DNA of 64,000 bases from Ascarosepion bandense (taxonomy: Eukaryota; Mollusca; Cephalopoda; Sepiida; Sepiidae). The notes under the pieces were generated by a model that was not told where the DNA came from, did no database searches, and saw only the letters and a list, made by a program, of their open reading frames with translations. Of this stretch, positions 8,957-18,485 are shown piece by piece. Numbering within the stretch: position 1 is the stretch's first letter; each line of letters opens with the position of its first letter. The stretch covers positions 3,889,501 through 3,953,500 of the forward strand of contig JBBBDQ010000913.1 of the NCBI GenBank assembly GCA_037127315.1. Direction: 5' to 3'. A program made the position numbers and the translations under genes.

Positions 8957-9099
8957 TAGGTGTGAGTTTGTAACCCTGGGTTTCACGCTTTTGCGATCGT
9001 CACATAAACTGATTAATTTTTTAATTTTTAATTTTTTTTTAAATTAATCAGTTTGTCTGACGATCGCAAAAGCGTGAAACCCAGGGTTACAAACTCACA

Positions 9100-9103
<4 letters not shown>
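8957..9103. repeat. near-perfect 63 bp palindrome with 21 bp loop
   Basis: Left arm 8957-9019 and right arm 9041-9103 are reverse complements except for a small block (CACAT against GTCTG). The loop is T-rich. The right arm contains a hammerhead-like motif, and the right arm continues into (TA)n. Two terminal repeats in head-to-head arrangement would give this structure. Confidence 0.85.
9050..9095 (+). ncRNA. hammerhead ribozyme candidate in palindrome arm
   Basis: Helix I is AGTTTGT (9050-9056) with ACAAACT (9089-9095), a perfect 7 bp pairing. The core CTGACGA (9057-9063) matches CTGANGA. Stem II is CGC (9065-9067) with GCG (9072-9074) and an AAAA loop; the first pair is U-U. GAA is 9076-9078. 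Stem III is ACC (9079-9081) with GGT (9085-9087), and the cleavage-type T is 9088. In the opposite arm the core starts GTG rather than CTG and is probably dead. Confidence 0.7.
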
Positions 9104-9152
<49 letters not shown>

Positions 9153-9289
9153 AAAGGAATAAGGAACGAAGAAAATAGTTGCAAAGTTTAAAACCTGAAA
9201 TTAAAACAGTGCTCAATATAAAAATGAAGCAATGAATATTTATTAAAGGATAATTTATAATATGTAGTTATCTATATCTATTTATAAAG

Positions 9290-9470
9290 TACGTATATTT
9301 TGACAGCGCCTTTTCTTTTAAACAAATTGATTTAAACGATAGAGACAACAGAGTCTTATATATTTTCTTTTGAATTTTTTCATATTTTCTGATTAGGCTT
9401 TTGATTTCCGAATTATATTTGTATAAAAATTGTCCAAATGTTGTCCTAGTACTTTCGGGCGTCATCGTTC
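9290..9470 (-). pseudogene. diverged Penelope-like N-terminal fragment
   Basis: The minus strand reads FGQFLYKYNSEIKSLIRKY, then LLSLSFKSICLKEKAL. Position by position this resembles the N-terminal PLE peptide at 2958 (GEFLSLFSTKIKAKLRRLER, SLIFNSICLE, NYSL). Just upstream on the minus strand lies CTGATGA with GAA a short distance on. That parallels the hairpin found before the ORF in the other family. It suggests a second PLE subfamily. Confidence 0.5.
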
Positions 9471-9499
9471 ATCATCAGGGACTATATTACAGTTTAAAA

Positions 9500-9960
9500 A
9501 TGAAATATTTCCTTGTTAGCAGGAAAAGTGTTACAACATTTTAAAAGAAAATAAATAAACCTTGTGATTTTTTTTTAAATTCAAAGGCAGTAATAATGTC
9601 AACAACATACACACGTGAAGATATGTGCTCACGTAGATGCGTGAATTATATGGAATACTTGGTTGTTAAAGATTTTAAATGCCATAAAAATACGTTAGAG
9701 AATTTGAACTTCGAAGGAACTAATTATGTAAGTAATCAAATTACTCAAAGGCAAAGAATTATTTACCTTAATTATATTTCAAATATAATTATGTATGTAT
9801 GAGTTGTTTATGTATGACTTGTTTATGTATGACCTGTTTATTTAAACAGGTCATACAAACACCTCCCGACGTTCCTTTATTTCATTCAACGCATTGTGAC
9901 AGCCTTCAAGACATAACACATACAACAATTTTACGCAATGCTTCAAGCAAATTACAAAAC
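9500..9960. other. no recognisable gene; short GTATGA repeats
   Basis: The only structure I see is three tandem copies of a roughly 15 bp unit (TGTATGA, then TTGTTTA) at about 9790-9845, ending in a short inverted TTTAAACAGGTCATA block. Confidence 0.4.
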
Positions 9961-9962
9961 TT

Positions 9963-9964
<2 letters not shown>

Positions 9965-10008
<44 letters not shown>

Positions 10009-10185
10009 TTTTTCATTTATAAACGAGTTAATAAATAACTTTTATTTATAAACGAGTTAATAAATATTTTGATTCGACACAGTGTCGAATCAAAATATAT
10101 TTATATAAAATTTATATTTATTAAATATTTATTTAATAAATAAATGCGAAATAACTCGTTTATAAATGAAAAATATTCAAAAGTT
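9965..10185. repeat. (TA)n and inverted repeat centred on 10082
   Basis: (TA)n at 9965-10001 leads into an inverted repeat. ATTTATAAACGAGTTA on the left returns as AACTCGTTTATAAAT at about 10152-10167. The centre is a 32 bp palindrome (10067-10098) built on GATTCGACAC. The centre matches the stem II/GAA region of the 8.65 kb hammerhead family, so this looks like two inverted terminal repeats. Confidence 0.7.
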
Positions 10186-10734
10186 CTACAATATAATTGT
10201 ATAGAACATTTTTTAATACAAATGTGCACTGCTCTAACCCTATTAGGGCCAAAAACTAAGTATTAAACAATCAATATATACATATATATATATATCCTTT
10301 TATCCACTCCGTCTTTTGAATTGTGTACCTATTCTGCTGATCTGACACCTGAACTAAATTTCTATCACATACTTTGGGATACAAAAGCAGTGTCATATCT
10401 ACCCTCACACTTACTGTTTAGTACAGTAAGTACTAAACTAAATCAATATATCGCCAACATTTCTTAAAAAGATATTTTAAGCCGGATCAGGCATGTTTCT
10501 TTTGAAAGCACCGATAGCCGAGGTTACTTTTTTTTTATTATTATTAGAAGCGAGATATCGTGTCCAGATAAAGGCGAATGATTGAAACGGAAAAGTTTTA
10601 TTTTCGGAGCTTTTGGCTCAAATTGAGACACATGATAAGTCTTTATTTTAGCAAAAGAATCTTATTTGATTTCACTCCAAGCAACCTCTTGCCTCAGAGT
10701 GGCATTGTCACCTAGTCTGGCATGAAATGATTAA

Positions 10735-10736
<2 letters not shown>

Positions 10737-10779
<43 letters not shown>
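10737..10779. repeat. (TA)n microsatellite
   Basis: A TA run that cuts the hammerhead core of retrozyme copy 2: the TGA of CTGATGA is kept and the rest is replaced by TATA. Confidence 0.9.
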
Positions 10780-10782
<3 letters not shown>

Positions 10783-11120
10783 CTGTGATACAGCGAAACA
10801 GATCTGTCTGCGGATGACTATTTACGCTCGCACACCCTGATTGAGCACTCTGGAAGAATGGTAGACTTTGAAAAAATAGTAGCTACCCTAGCATCTATGC
10901 ATCGCTGATTCAGTAATGAATTAGATCACTTTAACTACTGGTGCATGATACATCATACGGAAAAAGTCTGCTTCTTTCTACCGAGCGCCAATAGCTCAGA
11001 GGTAGAATCGCCGATTGACGTCAATTCGGTCACGTTTCAATCCTGGGGAAAAGCAATCGGACGTCTAACCGTACTGATGAGCTGTGATACAGCAAATCAG
11101 GTCCGTCAGCGGATGATTAT
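10779..11120 (+). mobile_element. retrozyme-like element, copy 2 (full unit between two hammerhead ends)
   Basis: The left edge is a half hammerhead: stem II GCTGT/ACAGC (10782-10794), GAA, stem III ACAGATCTGT (10798-10807), C 10808 and TGCGG. The right edge is a complete but mutated hammerhead at 11069-11112. Between the two cleavage sites lie 299 nt with an A-run near 10874, box A TAGCTCAGAGG (10992-11002) and box B GTTTCAATCC (11034-11043). One unit bounded by two hammerhead ends is the signature of tandem or circular RNA copying, as in described retrozymes. Confidence 0.75.
11069..11112 (+). ncRNA. hammerhead motif, retrozyme copy 2 (inactive-looking)
   Basis: CCGTA (11069-11073), core CTGATGA (11074-11080) and stem II GCTGT/ACAGC (11081-11093) are intact. 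The conserved GAA has become AAA (11094-11096) and stem III is changed. Loss of G12 should abolish cleavage. Confidence 0.65.
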
Positions 11121-11130
11121 ATATATTTTA

Positions 11131-11712
11131 CGAAGATTAACGAAACTTGTTTATAAACAACCGACAATTTGAAATGATTTGTTTGAAGATTATTTTTGAT
11201 CGATACTCTGATTTAAGTAGATATTCTGTTTTATATTACGGAAATTAACGAAGATTAACGAAACTTGTTTATAAACAACCGACAATTTGAAATGATTTGT
11301 TTGAAGATTATTTTTGATCGATACTCTGATTTAAGTAGATATTCTGTTTTATATTACGGAAATTAACGAAGATTAACGAAACTTGTTTATAAACAACCGA
11401 CAATTTGAAATGATTTGTTTGAAGATTATTTTTGATCGATACTCTGATTTAAGTAGATATTCTGTTTTATATTACGGAAATTAACGAAGATTAACGAAAC
11501 TTGTTTATAAACAACCGACAATTTGAAATGATTTGTTTGAAGATTATTTTTGATCGATACTCTGATTTAAGTAGATATTCTGTTTTATATTACGGAAATT
11601 AACGAAGATTAACGAAACTTGTTTATAAACAACCGACAATTTGAAATGATTTGTTTGAAGATTATTTTTGATCAATACTCTTATTTAAGTAGATATTTTT
11701 TTTTATTAAACA
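11131..11712. repeat. 118 bp tandem array, 5 units
   Basis: Units start at 11131, 11249, 11367, 11485 and 11603 with CGAAGATTAACGAAACTTG. They are almost identical, so expansion is recent. The last unit diverges where it becomes the left arm of the foldback element at 11640-12020. The unit is therefore a subterminal segment of that element that was amplified on one side only. Confidence 0.95.
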
Positions 11713-12020
11713 GTATTATATGTTTATATCTACTGGCCTGATTATTTACGATAAATTTTTATTACGAAAATTCATCAGTTTAGACCATGATTCGTCGTCG
11801 AGAGGTCTAAGATGTGCAAGATTACATGGTAGCTTTCCCTATATAGATAGAGGTCGCAGGTTCGAATCCTGCCGAATGACACACATTTTCGTCATAAAAA
11901 TTGATCGTAAATAATCAGGCCAGTAGATATAAATACATAATACTGTTTAATTAAAAACAGAATATCTACTTAAATACAAGTATCGGTCAAAAATAATATT
12001 CAAACAAATCATTTCATATA
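11640..12020. mobile_element. foldback/MITE with ~135 bp inverted arms
   Basis: The left arm, about 11640-11775, and the right arm, about 11885-12020, are inverted copies sharing ATCTACTGGCCTGATTATTT and AAACAGTATTAT. The loop holds a tRNA-Ser-like sequence. A degenerate right-arm copy lies at 13329-13410. No transposase is seen, and the superfamily is unknown. Confidence 0.8.
11788..11881 (+). tRNA. tRNA-Ser(AGA)-like sequence, probably pseudogene
   Basis: The T arm is perfect: GCAGG (11856), GTTCGAATC and CCTGC. A box A-like CGTCGAGAGGTCTAAG starts at 11796. A 4 bp anticodon stem ATGT/ACAT encloses AGA in loop CAAGATT. A long variable arm is present, as in Ser/Leu tRNAs. The acceptor stem pairs at only 5 of 7 positions and loop position 33 is A instead of U. 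It lies in the loop of a foldback element. Confidence 0.6.
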
Positions 12021-12099
12021 TATGTTATGGAAAGTTCCGGAGATTTACTACGTATTTTACTCACAAAATTTCTCAAAAACATTCATGCCGATATATATA

Positions 12100-12215
12100 T
12101 ATATCTGTGTGTAAGGCACAAATAGTGTCGAATCAAAATTACTACTTTTTAGTGATATATATTATATTTTAGTGATATTATAAAATATTTTATGTTATAA
12201 ATTCTAAATAGATAT
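12100..12215 (+). ncRNA. decayed hammerhead-type PLE end
   Basis: Stem II GGCAC/GTGTC and GAA (12114-12132) and the GTGATAT segment match the 8.65 kb motif. The core before stem II is lost into (TA)n and stem III is broken. This is a relic copy. Confidence 0.5.
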
Positions 12216-12315
12216 TATTCGCTCTACTTTGTATTGAGGACTTTTTTTAAGAATAGCGTTTCTTTGGGTACGAAATTTTATTATATCCATATTCACCCTA
12301 TACTTGTAAATTTTG

Positions 12316-12909
12316 TTTTTATAATCATATCGCCCCAAGCAAGGCAGTTTACTGCCACTGGTGCGCAGGGGATTACATAGGAAGAAAGTTATGAGAAAGT
12401 GTGACAAGGTTATAGGGGGTGTCAGGAAGTGGGTAAGAGAAGGATGAGAATACTGATGAGAGTAGAATGGACGGAGAAAGGAGCATGAGAGAGAAGTTAG
12501 TGAGATAGGAGATGACTATTGACATTACATTCAAATTCTTGGAGATTGTACCTGTCGGGGAAGCAAGTAAACGGAAGGAAATTCCACAGGCAGGAAGTGC
12601 GAGAACAGAACCTGTAAGAGAAGAATTTGCGTTTACATTTATTGGTTTCACAGAAAAGGGTGGGACCTAGTTGCTAATCATATATAGAGAGAACCAGGGA
12701 GCTAGTTCAATGAAGCAGAAGCCGTGAAAGTATTTGTAGAAGAGACACAGGGAAGCCACATTGCACCAGTGAGAAAGCAACTGCATCTGAGCTGCCAAGT
12801 CGGGATCGATCACGTTACAGATTTTCCGTTGAATTTTGTCAAGGGTCCCTAGGTGGATAGCAGAAGCACCCGACCAGATATGGCAGCATTATTCAATGCC
12901 GGGCGGATA

Positions 12910-12912
<3 letters not shown>
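12316..12912 (-). mobile_element. LINE family A, RT C-terminus and 3' end
   Basis: The right-hand part carries the region homologous to the 30.8-31.2 kb copy (CCACATCTGGTCGGGTGC reversed). The middle reads NLQEFKC-like and LWNSLP-like positions with many breaks. The left edge is the 3' terminus, GCGATATGATTATAAAA when read on the minus strand. The family is a Jockey/CR1-type non-LTR element. It is 5'-truncated and stops at (TA)n 12912-12950. Confidence 0.75.
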
Positions 12913-12953
<41 letters not shown>

Positions 12954-12974
12954 TATTGAAGCGGCAAATAATTT

Positions 12975-13232
12975 TCTTAACATATAAGAGAAAATGAATG
13001 TCTATTATGTTTAATCATGAGCCGTTCTAAACGTCGTATTTAAGTTTTAATTTCAGTTGAAAATAAAGACAAAAATTCTCCAATATTTGTTTGTTTTAAG
13101 CTTTCGGCTCACATGAACCATCTTCAGAGAGGTTATTAAGACGGTAACACAATAACATCCACCATCACCAATGATGTCAACACAAAATAATAGAAATAAA
13201 TAAATACTGTCAAAAAAAAAATACATTTTTAA
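12975..13232 (-). pseudogene. Penelope-like 5' region and N-terminal fragment
   Basis: On the minus strand the leader segment (about 13232-13140) and the CTGAAGA hairpin (about 13110-13137, with one stem C-G changed to a U-G wobble) precede the N-terminal PLE peptide, which ends at (TA)n near 12950. Confidence 0.6.
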
Positions 13233-13296
13233 ACTCACAACTTGTTAGTAGTTTTTCCTATACATATTAAGACAGTATACGTGGATCATCACTATG

Positions 13297-13298
<2 letters not shown>

Positions 13299-13330
<32 letters not shown>

Positions 13331-13410
13331 TGTTTAATCAGAATCATAGTATCTAATCAAATACGAGTATCTACAGTATTTATTAAACATAATGTTCAAA
13401 CAAATAGATT
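13299..13410. repeat. (TA)n plus degenerate foldback right arm
   Basis: TA run at 13299-13328, then sequence similar to the right arm at 11945-12015 (ACTGTTTAAT, then TGTTCAAACAAAT). The relic arm has no partner nearby. Confidence 0.5.
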
Positions 13411-13675
13411 ATATATATATTCTTTAATCTTATTTTTGCCGAAAGTTTTTAATATATGCATTTTATTTCAGAGACGAGTTTTTCACAAACGCATACAAAC
13501 AGGCCCTCATACGCCGAGACACGCCGAGGTGACTCATTTACATAGAAAATGACCAACGGCATAAATAGCTACCGCTATTACCCATGAGGTAGTTGAATGC
13601 TTACCACTTTCAGTTAATTAGTAATACTACATAACAATGGCGTCACATATATTTAAAGAACCAAATAAGCAATTA
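13411..13675. other. no recognisable gene
   Basis: I recognise nothing here. The Helitron at 13676 starts inside it, between A and T. Confidence 0.3.
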
Positions 13676-13978
13676 TCTAAACTTATTTATAAATGGAACT
13701 TTGTCTGTGTGTGTGTATGTGTGTGTGTCCGTTACCTATAGACACCGAAACGGCTGAACCGATTTTCTTGAAAATTGACACAGTTGTACTATAACCGTCT
13801 GCGAGTGTTCTTAGATAGGTTTTGTGTCGAGGTAACCCCGATAAATATCGAAAATTGATAATCGAAAAAATCGGATTATAGAAGGAGTGGTCCGATTTTA
13901 ATCAAATTTGATACACTCATAGACAAAGACATAAGAAACTATAATTTCAAGGTTGAAGTTCTTACAGTAGTGCAGAAA

Positions 13979-14027
<49 letters not shown>

Positions 14028-14404
14028 CAAGATGTTTGTGTGTGTCTGTTTATCTGCCTGTATGCCTGTATTTTTTTCAGCCCTTTTATTTTAGTTTTTG
14101 CTTCGGGTTTGTCTCTAAGTAGGTATTATTGTAGTTCTTAGCCATGATACCATTTACTCAGAGGATTTATTTAGCCTTCAAAATTCAGTTTACGACAAAA
14201 GATACTTATTTGATATCGATCCCATAAAATCAAAATTTGACTTACATCCATTCATTTTTCTTTCAGTCTAGGGTTTCACTTTAAATGGAAACAACTATTG
14301 CTTTTTAGTCTTTCGTGCCAACGTCCAAAGAGTCTGAGCTCCAGGACCATGGATTAGTTTTAAAGCTTTCATTACACCAGAGAAGCGCTGGTCTATACTA
14401 CTAG
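13676..14404 (+). mobile_element. non-autonomous Helitron, copy A
   Basis: The 5' end is TCTAAACTTATTTATAAATG and the 3' end is a GC hairpin near 14382-14393 followed by ACTACTAG. A precedes the element and T follows, the usual Helitron A/T target. About 729 bp with an internal (TA)n at 13981-14023 and no Rep/helicase coding. Related full-length copies lie at 25638-26365, 34266-35013 and 43447-44192. Confidence 0.88.
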
Positions 14405-14723
14405 TCATATATATATTATTTCTTTTTTCTAAAACAGAACATCAGTTATATAAAATCTGCTCTGAATCGTAAAATAAAAAATGCAATAAAAAGGACATTA
14501 TTTTATTAAGGAAACTTTTAATTACTTTTATGAATAAAATATATTATGGGCACTGTTGTCTTGAGAAAAAAATTACGATAAATAATGAGATTTTACAAGA
14601 ATTATTTTCAATTTTTAAAAAACTTAATTAGAAAAATTAATAAAGTTTTAAGTCTTTTACAATTCTGTGTTAATTTGTATTTGCTAGTTACATTGTTATT
14701 TAGCAAAATCAATAAAACTTATT
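14405..14723. other. AT-rich, no supported gene
   Basis: The 71-codon frame starting at 14585 is low-complexity and has no motif that I recognise. Confidence 0.3.
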
Positions 14724-14828
14724 GTCTACGGCTATATCGTGATGAATACACCGGTTCTCATCCGATCACCATCGAGCTTGATCAGTACCTAGATGAGTGA
14801 TCTTTTGGGAATACCAGGTGCTGTAAAC
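14724..14828 (+). pseudogene. 5S rRNA-derived pseudogene
   Basis: Plus-strand sequence from GTCTACGGCTATATCGTG through TACACCGGTTCTCATCCGAT to GGGAATACCAGGTGCTGTAA matches the 5S units at both window ends. About 20 nt are missing in the middle. Sequence just downstream (GAGACCTCCAGGGTTGGGCA) is not the tRNA-type SINE, so this is a different 5S-headed insert. Confidence 0.75.
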
Positions 14829-15019
14829 GTAGGGACCACGAAGAGACCTCCAGGGTTGGGCACAGGGCTAACAACCATGCACAATAAAAACAGTATGTTA
14901 CGGAAACAGTCACAAAAAGTTGCTGCCCTACACACCATTGGGTGAGATGATAAAACTTATTAGAATTCAACGAATTCCAGCATTTAAAAAAGCATTTTTA
15001 GCTATTTGTGTGTTTTGAC

Positions 15020-15240
15020 TTTTTTTTTAATAATCATATTGCCCCAAGCAAGGCATTTTACTGCCACTTTGTGCAGGGGGTTACATAGGAGGAATGTTAT
15101 GAGAAAGAGTGACAGGTTATAGTGAGTATTAGGAAGTGGGTAAGAGAAGTATGAGAATACTGATGTGAGTGGAGTGGACGGAGAAAGGAGCATGAGAGTG
15201 AGGATGCAGGTTAGTGAGTTAGGGGATGACTATTAACTTT
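15020..15240 (-). mobile_element. LINE family A 3' end
   Basis: The minus-strand 3' terminus (ATATGATTATTAAAAA) and upstream UTR match the copies at 12.3, 15.3 and 19.5-19.8 kb. The copy is followed at 15244-15300 by a GATA tetranucleotide array. Confidence 0.75.
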
Positions 15241-15243
15241 ACA

Positions 15244-15246
15244 TTT

Positions 15247-15301
<55 letters not shown>
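15244..15301. repeat. (GATA)n array
   Basis: About 14 GATA units lie inside LINE-derived DNA, at the position of the ATTTAAATG-like segment. Confidence 0.95.
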
Positions 15302-15314
15302 TGAAGAGAATGTG

Positions 15315-15925
15315 ATATTTTTTATAATCATATTGCCCCAAGCAAGGCATTTCACTGCCCCTGTTTTGCAGGTGGTTATATAGGAGGAAAGTTATGAGAA
15401 AGAGTGACAGGTTATAGGGGGTGTCAGGAAGTGGGTAAGAAAACGATGAGAATACTGACGAGAGTGAAGTAGACGAAGACAGGAGCACGAGAGAGAGGAT
15501 ACAGGTTAATGAGATAAAAAATGACTATTTACTTTACATTTAAATTCTTGGAGATTATAGCTGTCGGGGAAGCAAGTAAACGGAAGGGAATTCCAGAGGC
15601 AGGAAGTGCGAGAAAAGAAGCTGCTGGAGTAGAATTTGCGTCTACATTTTATTGGTTTCACAGGGTAGGACCTAGTTGCTTATCTTGTGCGTAAATTCAT
15701 ATGTAGCGGGCACCAGTGAGCTAAGTTCGTCGGAGCAGAATCCGTGAAAGTATTTGTAGAAGAGACACAGGGAAGCCACATTGCACCGGTGCGAAAGTAA
15801 CTGTATCTGAGCTGCCAAGTCGGGATCGATCATAGTACAGATTCTCCGTTTGATTTTGTCTAGGACACCTAGATGGATAACAGGAGGACACGACCAGATA
15901 TGGCAGCAGTATTCTATGCATGGGT
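15315..15925 (-). mobile_element. LINE family A, RT C-terminus and 3' end
   Basis: This is the better preserved minus-strand copy. From right to left it contains the CCATATCTGG region, the RT tail with LWNSLP/SYNLQEFKC-like positions, the UTR and an ATATGATTATAAAAA end. It is frameshifted. Confidence 0.75.
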
Positions 15926-16385
15926 GGATGGTAAGAGAAGGATGACTGTGGCCATAAAGTGAGGGATCAGTCTATATTTTGATTGTAATGTAGAATTGAC
16001 CCCCCACTTTATACCCACATTATAATAGTATAGAATCTTTTTTTATAATCATATCGCCCCAAGCTAAGTTCATCGGAGCAGAATTCGTGAAAGGATTTGT
16101 AGAAGAGACACAGGGACGCCACATTGCACCGGTGCGAAAGTAACTGTATCTGAGCTGCCAAGTCGGGATCGATCATAGTACAGATTCTCCGTTTGATTTT
16201 GTCTAGGACACCTAGATGGATAACAGGAGCACCCGACCAGATATGGCAGCAGTATTCAATGCATGGGTGGATGGTAAGCGAAGGATGACTGTGGCCATGA
16301 AGTGAGTGATCAGTTTATATATTGATTGTAATGTAGAATTGATCCCCCACTTTATACCCACATTATAATAGTATAGAATTTTTTT
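15715..16385. repeat. tandem duplication of a LINE-SINE-tail chimera (~345 bp x 2)
   Basis: The block from CTAAGTTCGTCGGAGC (15720) through a LINE segment and a hairpin tail (AAGTG(A)GGGATCAG with CCCCCACTTTATA) to TATAGAAT is repeated from 16063 to about 16385 with few changes. The hairpin tail is the one found after the tRNA SINEs at 28.8 and 32.25 kb. Confidence 0.8.
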
Positions 16386-16399
16386 TTATATTCGGTCAT

Positions 16400-17300
16400 T
16401 CATACACGACATTTTCAGAAAATAAGGACTGTAATTATAATAAATCTGAAGCTAAAAAACGTAAAGTTCAATAAAGCAGTTGATTACGGAGAACATTTAC
16501 TGGATAATTATATAAAAAAAGCCCTCAAGTTATGTTCTTCGATTAATTTTTACGGATATGTCCCACCTGAATTCAATTAAATTTCCAAACATTAGCTTGT
16601 CAATAAGGCTAAGAAGACTTCCTAAAAACACTAACATCCGTGATATAAAAAAATGATTTTACACTATAATTAATTAATATTTGTTTCAAACCAGATTAAC
16701 TAAACATTAGATTTTTAACAAAGAGAATTACGTTGTCCCCCGAGAATTGTAAATATCACTAAAAGCAGCCATTTTTCGCGATTTCAAAACACAAACCCAT
16801 TCCAAACAATTCACATTCATTTTAAAATACAGCAAAGTATTTTGTTTATTAGAATTATTAAACTTAATCTACTAGTTTGAAATCAAATCCCTAATAAATG
16901 CTTCAAGAAATATTTTTCATTTAAAAAAAATAATTTCAACCTGAGGAATCGCATGTCTTTCGAGTAAATTATATATATATATATATATATATTAAAATTA
17001 AAATAAATTTTAAAAATTGAAAAATGTTGAATGAACATTTATCTTCCTACTTTTCCATTTCAGATTAAAATAATTTAATAAAATAAATAAATAAGTAAAT
17101 ATATATAGACGGGGATGGAGTGTACATGGAAAATTGTATTGAAGATTTGTTTGCATTTGCCAGTTGTATGCAGAATTGTCCATTTTATTCTGATGACAAA
17201 TTTATGTGCCTTTTGACATCAGCAGTTTATTTACTTTTGCTGCTTTAGAAAATGTAGACATTTTGTGCTGACGTTCTATATCAAAGTAAACTTTCTACTC
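16400..17300. other. AT-rich, no recognisable gene
   Basis: Nothing assignable apart from a short (TA)n at about 16971-16992. Confidence 0.4.
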
Positions 17301-17414
17301 TTTGTATTCCCGAAACTGTTTTATTGAACTTAAGTTTGTCACCATTTCTGTTGAATTCAGCTTTGATAATTTGATGTACAGACAGATTGATGGGATTTCA
17401 ATGGGTAGCCCTTT

Positions 17415-17752
17415 GATCGCCCGGTTCACACTCCACCCACGTCTATTGAACAGGTTAAGAGGCTCATCCCTTGTTCCTGTTTAGGATGTGGTTTCCGGCT
17501 TTCTCTTTTCCAATCTTCTCACTTTGTTTTTTTTTTTGTTTTTTTTTTCAATTGGAGTAGATAGATCTATCTATCGCCCGGTTCACACTCCATCCTCGTC
17601 TATTGAACAGGTTAAGAGGCTCATCCCTTGCTCCCTGTTTAGGATATGGTTTCCGGCTTTCTCTTTTCCAATCTTTTCACTATTACGTAGCCCCCTGCAC
17701 ATCAGTGGCGTTACCGCCTTGCTCGGGGTGATACGATTTAAAAAAATATATA
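17415..17752 (+). mobile_element. LINE family B 3' region with internal duplication
   Basis: CCCGGTTCACACTCCA through GGTTTCCGGCTTTCTC occurs twice (about 17419-17520 and 17579-17670), separated by a T-rich stretch. The second copy runs to the GTAGCCCCCTGCACATCAGT terminus and GGGGTGATACGATT tail. The same segment occurs on the minus strand at 40.9-41.18 kb (also doubled) and 49.85-50.07 kb. Confidence 0.8.
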
Positions 17753-17809
17753 TACGTGAATTGATAAATATACATATGAGGGTACACACGTGTATAATAT
17801 TATAATTCA

Positions 17810-18290
17810 TGTGTTAATAAAACAGTGCTCAATGTAGTATGAACAGAGATATTTTAACATATATATATGAATAAATATTGTTCTACGTCGATGGCACGAC
17901 TCAGACTTTCATGCGTTATGCAAACATCAGGTGCATTTTTCAAACTAAGAGTGTAATAGATTTGAATTTAAGTTCACTCAATATTCACGGGATTTAAATC
18001 TTATAAAGTTAGATTACTGCTTTTTAAATAACAACAGTAACATTTAGATACTCTAAAATTATATGAAGATAAAAAGTTGCAATTAAAATTTTTTTAAATG
18101 TTAAAATGCACAGAGATGAGGTCAAAGGGGCGTAATTCATAATTATTAATAGTAATATTTTGGGAAAGTAAAACGAAATGAGGAAGTAAGGGAGCGTGGA
18201 AGAAAAAGAGAAAGAAAAAGTTAAATGTATACAGGAATCTATATCAATTGGGGTCTAAAGTAGTTTTCTCTATGGTTGCATGTGGTCATT
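17810..18290. other. no recognisable gene
   Basis: AT-rich. A short AAACAGTGCTCAATG segment at 17820-17835 recurs near PLE ends at 9.2, 47.27 and 50.57 kb. Confidence 0.35.
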
Positions 18291-18294
18291 AAAT

Positions 18295-18437
18295 TTCTTT
18301 TTTTTTCTTTTTTTTTTTTTGTTAAGTAGCTTACTATCTTGGAATAATTTTTTTTGGTTGGTAAAACCTTCTACTTGCTTGAGGAGACCTCGCGGTCGAA
18401 ACCCAGGTTGCATGTTTGATTGGCCTTTTAGCCTTTT

Positions 18438-18485
<48 letters not shown>

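Noticed and set aside
9420..9480. Canonical hammerhead before the second PLE subfamily
   Set aside because: CTGATGA, GAA and a 4 bp helix I are there, but stem II does not pair at its base and stem III is only a palindromic hexamer. I mention it as an analogue and do not annotate it.
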